NCBI RefSeq assembly: GCF_002979455.1
Contig: NZ_PCOU01000037.1
Coordinates: forward strand, 1-48,726
From: Chryseobacterium sp. MYb7
Lineage (GTDB): Bacteria; Bacteroidota; Bacteroidia; Flavobacteriales; Weeksellaceae
DNA length: 48,726 bases
Reading direction: 5' to 3'
The position numbers and the translations under genes are program-made. Shown here one piece after another: positions 1-8,255 of this stretch (position 1 is its first letter; every line of letters begins with the position of its first letter). The notes under the pieces are model-generated. The model saw only the letters and a list, made by a program, of their open reading frames with translations. It ran no database searches and was not told where the DNA came from.

Positions 1-592
1 TAGAAGAACTATGGCATTTTGGACAATCCATTTTTTTTATTCCAAAAATATAAAATCTATTTTATTTTAACAATACCTTTCTTTTATGTAATGATTAAGT
101 GTTGAACAAAATCAATCTTTTGATTCATGAAAAGCTAGGTTGGATCGAAATTTCGACGGTACTTTTTAAACAGGAATTTAATGTACCCATTTGTATTGAT
201 TGAATCCATTAATTGTTTGAGAATATGTCTAAGTTTATCCAGTATTGGAGAGTTGGTAATTCTATTTTATAAATCATTATTCCTAGCTATTGAATTTGTT
301 AAAGAAATCTCACCTTCAGTAAACGCTACCATCAGTTTGGTAGTCAAGTAAATGGAGGACTTTTTTTTGGAGGGATTCGAACCGTCTCTTTAAACCTCTT
401 TATTTATCAACATTTTTTAAAGCTGAGTCCCTGGCTACTCACCGAATTACTCACTTTGAAAATGTAGGTTTTTGATTCATTTTACAAATCAAAGATAATA
501 ACTTATTTTGTATTTTAATGAATATATATCAAAGTTTTATGCAAGATTAGAAATGGGTGGTATTTAAAATTGTGTGACTTCTGCTCGATGTT
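1..592. other. AT-rich stretch without a convincing gene
   Basis: I see no supported coding region here; both strands are broken by frequent stops. The only notable string is TTCGAATCC on the minus strand near 370-382, which resembles a tRNA T-loop. The surrounding sequence does not fold into a tRNA (see rejected items). The upstream neighbour is outside the window. Confidence 0.5.
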
Positions 593-2284
593 CTATATCC
601 TATTGTTTAGTGATTTTTTGAATGCTCGAGTTTCTATTTTAATATTCTTTTTATTAAATGCATCTGCCATAGAGCGTAATGATAACTTTGAAAGATCTAT
701 ATTCCATAGAGGTTCATTTTCATTGACCACCCGAAGTGTTCTGTTATTCAGATCGAATTCTTCAATAAAACAATAATAAAGTATGCGTAGAAGCATTTTT
801 TGAGCTTTATCTTCCTTCTTATGAACCTTAAAATAAAGATAAGAAGACTTATCACTCGTTAGGTTGAGGGAAAGAATCTGATCTTCTCCATAAAAATGAG
901 TACCTACTCCCCATCCACTCAATCGTTTTACCCTCCCTTTATTGGAAATAGTATATTTACCATCAAAACCTGGTACTGCTTTCCATTGTTCATCCGGTAA
1001 ATCACTTAGAGATAAATTGAAAATAGCTGGTGGATTCTTCTTATTAATCCGGGGTTTACCTAACTTTTCCCAAAGAGAGTCATTGAATGCTTTTTTTGAA
1101 TTAAGTACTGTTCTCACTTTAGTAGCATACTCTTTATTTCTTTCCTTAAGGATCTCATTAAAAGGTTTCAAAGTAAGGTTCGAAATATCTATATCCCATT
1201 GAGGAATACTACTGTTTACAATTACCAGATTTTTATCTTTAAGATCAAATTCTTCTACAAAACAATAATAAAGTAATCGGGTAATTGGTAAACAATATTT
1301 TCTTCCATTACAACTTAGTTGAGCATAGAGATAATTACTATTGGATTTGAGTACAGAGAGTGACGTGATATGCTCTCCCCAAAATGTTTTATTTCTGTTC
1401 TCTGTCCAGGTATTTAACCGCTTTATTCTTCCTTTATTGGAAATGGCAAAATGCCGCTCTAGGTTGGGAACTGGTTTCCACCTTTCACCGGAAAGATCTT
1501 TTAGGAATAAATTCATACAGGCGGGTGGATTACTCGGATTAATAGGTGGCTGCCCAAGCTTTTTCCAAAGAGTTGCATTGAAGATTTTTTCCGGTTTTCT
1601 TTTTCTTCCCGGTATAAAATCTTCTTTAGAGGGGACGTAATCTTTTACAAACCATCGAAATTTTCCGGCTGTAGTCCTTTTTTTATTGATGACAGGTAGA
1701 ATATAAGTAGGACGAATTCTTAAAGCTTCACTTGCTGCGTAAATATTTGCATAGCTGGCAACAAAATCACCATCAACTGTGTATTGGCTGACTGCCTGTT
1801 TATAATTTCCTCTTTTTCCTCTACCTGTATTCATTGATTTCCGATGCAGCTTACTTATAGTTAACTTCTCCAGATTTCTAAAATATACATTAAACTGATT
1901 ATTATCTTTAAAAGATATTCGAAATGAAAGATCATCCATATCAAATTTTTCTACAAAATAATAGTACACTAAACGGGCTACTGATTTTCCATACTTTTTC
2001 CCTTCAATAGATAAAACATTCCTCACATTATAAAAATGAGTCTTTAAATGTTTATTAAAATATTTAAAGACATTTGGCTTCTTAATACTATCCAAGATTT
2101 TCCGCTTTACTCCCGCAGGATTTATTGCCCAACGTTCTAGGCTTTTTATACGTCCATAATTAGAAATAGCATAATTTTCAAAACCTTCAATCTCCTTCCA
2201 TTCTTCACCTGGAAGATTTTCCAGAGAAAGATTGGAAAGGACTTTGTTTACATATTCATCTCCTAAATCAGTAGGTAATTTCAT
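593..2284 (-). CDS. Tandem NUMOD4-repeat protein without nuclease domain
   Basis: Role unknown; probably nucleic-acid binding. Three modules start with an ExWK...ISNxGRxKxLxxW signature (near residues 27-52, 265-292 and 430-456), matching the NUMOD4 motif that usually accompanies HNH homing endonucleases. A NUMOD1-like segment (QYTVDGDFVASYANIYAASE, about residues 166-185) lies in module 1. Each module also carries a conserved R(L/I)xYYxF(V/I)E(E/K)FD stretch, and modules are joined by FNxxLWxKLGxPxIN linkers. No HNH catalytic histidine-asparagine pattern is visible, so this is not an obvious active endonuclease. It is 563 residues, uses ATG at 2284 and is transcribed alone. Domain recognition is by eye; the tandem architecture is directly visible. 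Confidence 0.8.
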   Translation of the reverse strand: MKLPTDLGDEYVNKVLSNLSLENLPGEEWKEIEGFENYAISNYGRIKSLERWAINPAGVKRKILDSIKKPNVFKYFNKHLKTHFYNVRNVLSIEGKKYGKSVARLVYYYFVEKFDMDDLSFRISFKDNNQFNVYFRNLEKLTISKLHRKSMNTGRGKRGNYKQAVSQYTVDGDFVASYANIYAASEALRIRPTYILPVINKKRTTAGKFRWFVKDYVPSKEDFIPGRKRKPEKIFNATLWKKLGQPPINPSNPPACMNLFLKDLSGERWKPVPNLERHFAISNKGRIKRLNTWTENRNKTFWGEHITSLSVLKSNSNYLYAQLSCNGRKYCLPITRLLYYCFVEEFDLKDKNLVIVNSSIPQWDIDISNLTLKPFNEILKERNKEYATKVRTVLNSKKAFNDSLWEKLGKPRINKKNPPAIFNLSLSDLPDEQWKAVPGFDGKYTISNKGRVKRLSGWGVGTHFYGEDQILSLNLTSDKSSYLYFKVHKKEDKAQKMLLRILYYCFIEEFDLNNRTLRVVNENEPLWNIDLSKLSLRSMADAFNKKNIKIETRAFKKSLNNRI

Positions 2285-2594
2285 AAAATGGAAATTCTAT
2301 TGTATATTGTTTTAATATAATCTAGTAACTAATTTAATACGAAATTTTATAAAATCAAAAATATCTCTAGTAACTGCATGTTAGAATACAATAAGATATA
2401 GGGGCAAATATGACTTGATAGACTTAAATTTGCCTTTATATATTATGATTATATTATATATTCAAACATTCGTATTTTTTCTGTTTGCAGAATTACCTAA
2501 AAATTTGTGATACTTATTCATTCCTGAAAATTTTTATACTACGAAATTTTTTTAGTTTCTTTTTTATTAGCTTAGCAGTAAAGCTAAATGAAAA

Positions 2595-3617
2595 ATGAAA
2601 AAAATCAACATTATTTTATTTTTAGTGTATTTTACTCTTGGATTGTCACAGGAAGCCAATCTTAAAGATCTCTACAGTAAAAAGGAATATGACAAAGCCA
2701 TTAAACTTGCCCAGACAAATCTTATATCCTCACCTGAGGATTTTGAGACCCAATTGATGCTCCTTAAAATCTATAATTCAAAATGTGATTATCCAGCCGC
2801 GAATGCATTATTGACAAAAATGGATAGCAGTGATGCAAAATTCTTAATAGAATCCCTTAAAACCAATTATGGCTTAGGAAATACAAAAGAGGCAAAAAGA
2901 ATATACGATCAGCTGATTAAGAACTCTAAAAATGAAGTATTGAAAAATGAGCTGTTGAAATTCGGACTAGTAACGGGTCTGGATCCGATATATGATGACT
3001 GGAAAATAAAAGAAACGCAAAATATTGTTTTTCATTTTCAACAGTCAGTTTCGGCAGAAAAAATGCAGAATATTGTTGCTTCAAGACAGAAGGCTTTTGA
3101 AAAGATTAATAATTTCTTCAATTCGGTACTTCCCAAAAAAATAGATTTCTTTGTATGGGATATGGAGGAAAGCTATAACTCTTATCTGAAAACAAACTTG
3201 GGCTTTACGTTTGCTCAATTCTGTATTTCTCATAACAGAATCAACCAGTCACCCGGACACGAAATTGCTCATAATATCAGTTTTTGGAAAACCCCGGAAC
3301 AGAAGAAGATAATATTTATCAATGAAGGCATAGGAGTTTACTTTGACCAGCAGGGAAATAACAGGCTGGAAGCAGCAAAAGAGGCATATCGAAAAGATCC
3401 TGCCAATATTAAAGAAATATGGCAGAATAAAAGAAGAGCTGAAGAAAGTATTATGTATCCGATTGCAGGAGCATTTATTGAATATTTAATACAGTATGAT
3501 AAAGAAAAATTTCTTCAGCTTACAGAAGATCAGACATATGAAAATGCGGTCAAGGTTTACGATGAAAAAATTGACAAGCTGATCGAAGATTTTCTTAAAA
3601 CACTTGAATCCCACTAA
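2595..3617 (+). CDS. Secreted gluzincin-type metallopeptidase with helical repeats
   Basis: Predicted exported zinc peptidase. An N-terminal signal peptide (residues 1-18, ending near GLSQ) is followed by TPR-like helices (about 22-125). A C-terminal peptidase domain carries H222-E-I-A-H226 and a downstream E244 in FINEGIG, the usual gluzincin zinc-ligand arrangement. The substrate is not evident. It stands alone, about 310 bp from the divergent NUMOD4 gene, which leaves room for promoters for both. After its TAA the same frame stays open for 32 codons encoding a hydrophobic segment (3618-3716), probably a decayed short gene. The family assignment rests on the motif; physiological role is inference. 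Confidence 0.8.
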   Translation: MKKINIILFLVYFTLGLSQEANLKDLYSKKEYDKAIKLAQTNLISSPEDFETQLMLLKIYNSKCDYPAANALLTKMDSSDAKFLIESLKTNYGLGNTKEAKRIYDQLIKNSKNEVLKNELLKFGLVTGLDPIYDDWKIKETQNIVFHFQQSVSAEKMQNIVASRQKAFEKINNFFNSVLPKKIDFFVWDMEESYNSYLKTNLGFTFAQFCISHNRINQSPGHEIAHNISFWKTPEQKKIIFINEGIGVYFDQQGNNRLEAAKEAYRKDPANIKEIWQNKRRAEESIMYPIAGAFIEYLIQYDKEKFLQLTEDQTYENAVKVYDEKIDKLIEDFLKTLESH

Positions 3618-3780
3618 GAAAACAAAACAATTCTGTTTATTGTTCTGATATTCTCGGCTCTGTTTAGCTGTCTGATTGAAAGAAAAAATACAAAAATTAA
3701 TGCCCCAATAATTTAGGATTTTTTTTAAACATGCTCGAGATTTAATTACATAATTTTACCAATATAAGCATAGATGAATC

Positions 3781-5007
3781 ATGGAAAACACTGCTGAAAT
3801 AATAACCTATTTTAACTTCACTCAGACAAGAAAATCCAAGCAATATTTAATATCATTTTTCAATCAAAAATCCTTTAACAAAAAACAGACCTTATATGTT
3901 CAACAAAAACTAAAACTGTTCCTGGATAATTTTCAAATTATTAATAGCTATGAAATCAAGGAAAATAGAGTTTCTGCAATTCAAAAATTTTTGGATGAAA
4001 TTGATGTCAGCCAATACAATTATTTCACAAGCATTAAATACCGTGAATATTTTAAAGAGATAAATACTAGTATTTCTTTGTTATTAGACTTCTTTTATCA
4101 CTTCGGATTATTATTGAGAAATTTCCAAAAGAAAGAAACTTGTCTAGAGTATTCTTGTGAGATAGAAAAAATGATTCTGTTCATCAACTCACTGCCCATC
4201 AATGAGTTTTATAATAAAGAACTTGATTTTAAGCAAAGAAAGAATATTTTAGTCAAAATTGCACCCGAAATTGATAAGGGCAATTTCGACTTATTCTGGG
4301 ATTTCTTTTACATGTTTGATGTATATTCCAGTATTGCGAAAGGAATTAAGTTAAACAATTTGATATTTCCTGAGTTCAATTCTGAAAATATTTTTACAAT
4401 TGAAAATTTCTACCATTTAGATCTTAACAATGCCGTTAAAAATACTATAAATGTAAAAAATAAAGCTATTGTTATTTTCACAGGAGCAAATATGTCTGGG
4501 AAATCTACTACAATGAAGTCGATTAGTATTATTGTTCTACTCGCTCATTTAGGAATTGCGGTTCCGGCCGAATACTGTAATATCCCTTTTTATGACAGTA
4601 TTTTCCTTTATTTTTCTGTTAATGATAACCTCAAAGAAGGTTATAGTCATTTTGCTCAGGAAGTCATAAATGTAAAAGGTGTTTTATTAGAACTAAAATC
4701 TAAAAACTGTTTTGTTGTATTTGATGAGATTTTTAGCGGTACAAATATCAATGATGCTGCGCAGATTACTGTAAGTACAATAAATGGCTTATCAAAATTT
4801 AAAAACTCTCTCTTTATTTTTTCCACACATTTAAATCTTATCGAAGATCATTTAACTGAAAATGAGAATGCTTTATTGCTTCATTTAGAATGTTTTTTAG
4901 AAAATAATGAACTGTCATTTACCTATAAGTTAAAAGAAGGCTGGTCTAAACTTGAAATTGGAAAATTATTATTTGATCAATATGGCTTGAATGAACTTTT
5001 AAAATGA
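3781..5007 (+). CDS. MutS-related ATPase (C-terminal MutS domain only)
   Basis: The C-terminal half is a MutS-type ABC ATPase: Walker A GANMSGKSTT (G235 to T244), a Walker B FDEIFSGTN near residues 313-321, and a following STH switch (FSTHLNL). The N-terminal 200 residues look like the helical lever/core region; the mismatch-recognition and connector domains of canonical 850-residue MutS are absent. At 408 residues it matches the short MutS-related proteins of Bacteroidota rather than the mismatch-repair enzyme. What it acts on is unknown. The neighbours (secreted peptidase, flippase) do not suggest a pathway. It starts at ATG 3781. Confidence 0.8.
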   Translation: MENTAEIITYFNFTQTRKSKQYLISFFNQKSFNKKQTLYVQQKLKLFLDNFQIINSYEIKENRVSAIQKFLDEIDVSQYNYFTSIKYREYFKEINTSISLLLDFFYHFGLLLRNFQKKETCLEYSCEIEKMILFINSLPINEFYNKELDFKQRKNILVKIAPEIDKGNFDLFWDFFYMFDVYSSIAKGIKLNNLIFPEFNSENIFTIENFYHLDLNNAVKNTINVKNKAIVIFTGANMSGKSTTMKSISIIVLLAHLGIAVPAEYCNIPFYDSIFLYFSVNDNLKEGYSHFAQEVINVKGVLLELKSKNCFVVFDEIFSGTNINDAAQITVSTINGLSKFKNSLFIFSTHLNLIEDHLTENENALLLHLECFLENNELSFTYKLKEGWSKLEIGKLLFDQYGLNELLK

Positions 5008-5160
5008 ATACATATAACCAAATGTTATCAATCTTAGGGGGTAACATTTAATTTAAGTAAATTTCAACTTACCAGTAATATTTTTTTATTTTAGTAAAAA
5101 TATTTCATTGAAAGTCCAGTAAATTAAATAGGTTTTTTTATTAAAAAACAGGAAGAAAAA

Positions 5161-6615
5161 TTGTTTAAAAAATTATTTTATCAAACCGCAACTTATGGTT
5201 TTAGTACAGTTTTAGTCAAGCTATTTCCATTTATTATATCTCCATTTATATCTCAAAGGTTTGGCCCAAGTGCGATAGCTCCATTTGTTGATTTTTATTC
5301 TGTGGCGGGTATCATAATTGTTTTGCTAACACACGGAATGGAAACCTCTTTTTTTCGTTTTGCTCAAAAAGATATTAGCTCTGGAAAGTTAATGTCAACA
5401 GCTTCCTTAAGTGTTATTGGAGCTTCGTTATTTTTCATTATCATATCTTTATTTTTTAGGCAATCATTAGCAATAGCATTTAAAACACCGGACCAGGTTA
5501 GTTTTTTAGTAATAATGCTAATTATATTATGTGTAGATGGAATATGTGCGATGCCTTTTGTAATTCTTAGAAAAGAAGGAAGATCAAAAAAATATACATT
5601 AGTTAAAACTGTGAATGCAGTTATGAATTTTTTATTTGTTATTTTCTTCATTGTTTTGTTTCCAAAATTTTCTAATGGGCTATTTGGATTTCAATATGAC
5701 CAAAAGTTCGGAATTGGTTATGTTTTTATAGCTAACCTAATAGCCAGTATATTTTCTTTAATTCTATTATTTAGTGAGTTTAAAAAGATAAATATAAAGG
5801 AGTTTGATTTTAATTTATGGAAAGAAATGTTATCCTATTCCTGGCCTATAATGCTTGCTGGTTTATCTGGGGTTGTTAATGAAACAATGGATAGACAGTT
5901 TCTAAAATACCTCTTACCTAATGGGGAGAATGTAATTCAAATGGCAATTTACGGTACTGTATGTAAGTTAGTAACATTTATTACTTTATTTAGACAGGCG
6001 TATTTGCTTGGCGTAGAACCTTTTTTCTTTGCACATGCAAAAAATGAGAACTCTGCTCAAACATACTCCAAGCTAATGACTTGGTTTATTATTGTGAATT
6101 GTGTGATATTTTTAGGATTATGTGTGAACCTCAACTGGATTTCAGAACAGTATATACGAAACTCCTCTTTTTATGTTGGTTTACCTATTGTTCCAATTGT
6201 CTTGATTGCAGCTGTATTTTTAGGTATATATTTAAATCTTTCTATTTGGTATAAGCTTTCTGACAAAACTAGATTTGGTGTATATATTTCAATTATTGGG
6301 GCAATAGTAACAATAAGTATTAATTACTTTTTTATTCCTTCATATGGTTACTGGGCTAGTGTTTGGGCTACATTTGCCTCATACTTAATAATGATGATAG
6401 TTTCTTACTATTTAGGACAAAAATATTATCCGATACCATATGAGATGAAGACCTGCATTATTTATGTATGTTCAGGAATTGTAGTATCATATATTTCTTA
6501 TTACTTATTGAAAGGGAATATTATTTATGGGAATATTTTGTTTCTGTTATATTTGCTATTTATATTTTTTGAGCGCAAACTTTTTATAAGCGCAAAAAAT
6601 TATATAAAAAAATAA
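5161..6615 (+). CDS. Wzx/MATE-like polysaccharide flippase
   Basis: An integral membrane protein of 484 residues with about 12-14 hydrophobic helices spread over its length. It has the N-terminal pattern of oligosaccharide flippases (SerGlyPheSer-like first helix, RFGPSAIAPFVDF, then SWPIMLAGLSGVVNETMDRQ in the middle). Such proteins flip lipid-linked glycans across the inner membrane. It starts at a TTG codon (5161) since no ATG precedes the first helix and the KLFYQTATYG start is typical. No glycosyltransferase genes adjoin it in the window, so the glycan is unknown; a role in exporting another amphipathic substrate cannot be excluded. Confidence 0.78.
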   Translation: MFKKLFYQTATYGFSTVLVKLFPFIISPFISQRFGPSAIAPFVDFYSVAGIIIVLLTHGMETSFFRFAQKDISSGKLMSTASLSVIGASLFFIIISLFFRQSLAIAFKTPDQVSFLVIMLIILCVDGICAMPFVILRKEGRSKKYTLVKTVNAVMNFLFVIFFIVLFPKFSNGLFGFQYDQKFGIGYVFIANLIASIFSLILLFSEFKKINIKEFDFNLWKEMLSYSWPIMLAGLSGVVNETMDRQFLKYLLPNGENVIQMAIYGTVCKLVTFITLFRQAYLLGVEPFFFAHAKNENSAQTYSKLMTWFIIVNCVIFLGLCVNLNWISEQYIRNSSFYVGLPIVPIVLIAAVFLGIYLNLSIWYKLSDKTRFGVYISIIGAIVTISINYFFIPSYGYWASVWATFASYLIMMIVSYYLGQKYYPIPYEMKTCIIYVCSGIVVSYISYYLLKGNIIYGNILFLLYLLFIFFERKLFISAKNYIKK

Positions 6616-6803
6616 CTCCACAAAAGTTCTCCAACCTTTAAATGTGAGAGTAAAAAAACTATCAGTTGCAAATGTAAAATTTTATAAATTAATCATGAAA
6701 TTTGTATCTTAATGAAATGTATTTAAAATTAATACCGATATCATTAGTATGAATGTGTAATGTATAACTTGATTAATTTTATTTTATGAAAAAAACATAA
6801 TTT

Positions 6804-7904
6804 ATGAAAAAGTTTCTATTTTTGTTTAATCTCATTTTGTTGTGCCCCTTAAATGCGGTTGCACAAAATTATCTTGACAAGGCAACTGCAATAAGTAAGA
6901 AAAAAATTGAACTGTTTTGCAAACAGAACGATATTCCAGGAATGGCTATTTCTATTTCATATAGTGGGAAATTTATTTTATCGGAAGGTGTAGGCTTTGC
7001 AGATTTAGAGAAGAAAATTAAAGTAAATCCGTCTTCAACAAAATTTAGAATAGCAAGTGTCACAAAGATTATTACTGCCCTTACATTAATGAAGTTAAAT
7101 GAATTAGACTCCCTAAATATAGACAATTCAATTCATTTTTATTTGGACAATCTTCCACATGACAAATATAATTTTTCACTAAGACAGCTTGCAGGTCACC
7201 TTTCAGGGTTAAAGAGAAATCCCAGTAAAGAAAGATGGGATAGTTATAATACATATAGCGAAGATGATTTATATCAAAGCTTGAAAGATGATGACTTGGA
7301 TAGTAAACCAGGAGTCCAGTTTTCGTATAGTAATTATGGTTATAAAGTATTGGGCTTAATAATTGAGAAAAAATGCCACAAGACGATAGTTGAATGTCAG
7401 GAAGAGTATATCCTTAATAAATTAAATATGACTAATACCATTCCTGATACAGGCTTATCTAGTCCTAATACTACAAATTTTTACCTAAAAAAAGATGGGC
7501 TAATCCAACAGGCCCCATATATGGATTGTAAGTTAAAGTACGCACAGGGATGCCACCTATCTACTTCGGAAGACCTAATACATTTAGGAAATCTTTTTTT
7601 TCAGCCTAACCTAGTTTTTAATAATATTAGACCATTGCAAATTATGACTAAGCAACAAGTTTTGTTTTCAGGAAGTAAAACTGGTTACGGACTGGGAATT
7701 ATATCTAATAAAGATATGTATGGTAATTTTTTTTTAGGTCATAATGGGTTAGAAAATGGATCAAGAGCTATTCTCAGAGTGTATCCTAAATATAATCTGG
7801 TTATCTCAATACTTATAAATAATCAGGAACCTCCATTAGAAGATTTGATTACTGAAATAGCATATACTTATATTGAAAATTTAAAAAAAATTAAAAAAGA
7901 TTAG
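6804..7904 (+). CDS. Secreted serine beta-lactamase-like hydrolase (class C/DD-peptidase fold)
   Basis: A signal peptide (about residues 1-20, ending NAVAQ) precedes a beta-lactamase-related domain. The nucleophile motif SxxK is S85-V-T-K88, and YxN is Y175-S-N177; the third motif appears as GHNG, the HxG variant common in the serine hydrolase/esterase branch rather than KTG of true beta-lactamases. At 366 residues it fits this family. Periplasmic or outer-membrane-facing peptide, ester or D-amino-acid substrates are all possible. It is a single gene with an AT-rich upstream region. Confidence 0.82.
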   Translation: MKKFLFLFNLILLCPLNAVAQNYLDKATAISKKKIELFCKQNDIPGMAISISYSGKFILSEGVGFADLEKKIKVNPSSTKFRIASVTKIITALTLMKLNELDSLNIDNSIHFYLDNLPHDKYNFSLRQLAGHLSGLKRNPSKERWDSYNTYSEDDLYQSLKDDDLDSKPGVQFSYSNYGYKVLGLIIEKKCHKTIVECQEEYILNKLNMTNTIPDTGLSSPNTTNFYLKKDGLIQQAPYMDCKLKYAQGCHLSTSEDLIHLGNLFFQPNLVFNNIRPLQIMTKQQVLFSGSKTGYGLGIISNKDMYGNFFLGHNGLENGSRAILRVYPKYNLVISILINNQEPPLEDLITEIAYTYIENLKKIKKD

Positions 7905-7983
7905 TTTAAAGGAAATATTATGAATTTCAGAGAATGTGAATAAAAGTAAAGGATAACTTGATAAAAATGCAAGAAAAAAGTCC

Positions 7984-8182
7984 CTCAGCTTCATAAAAAT
8001 TGTGAGAAATAAATGGAATAATATTCCGCATGAAAGAAAACATACAGGAAAACATTGTTACGGTAAAACACCGATGCAGACGTTTTTTGGATAGTAAACC
8101 TATGGCAAAAGAGAAATTATTGGAAACGCTTGCAGAGGAACAAAAAATCCTTACTTTTGGAAGTAAGGACAGTATTGGATAA
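7984..8182 (+). pseudogene. IS481-like transposase C-terminal remnant, frameshifted
   Basis: Only the extreme C-terminus of a transposase is left: HERKHTGKHCYGKTPMQTF in one frame, continuing as LDSKPMAKEKLLETL in the next frame. The shift falls in the T-run at 8083-8088. The GKxCxGKTPMxTF pattern is typical of the end of IS481-family integrase-core transposases. No start, catalytic DDE region or inverted repeats are visible, so it is a dead fragment. It sits just downstream of the RiPP exporter gene. Confidence 0.6.
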
Positions 8183-8255
8183 CTGACAATTATTTTTAAA
8201 CCCTAACTCTCAGATAAAGTCGTGGCTATTACATGTAAGATTTAATAACTACTTC

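Noticed and set aside
366..385. T-arm-like GGTTCGAATCCC on the minus strand, suggesting a tRNA or att site
   Set aside because: The T stem has a mismatch and no D arm, anticodon arm or acceptor stem can be built around it. An att remnant is possible but no integrase or matching repeat is seen.
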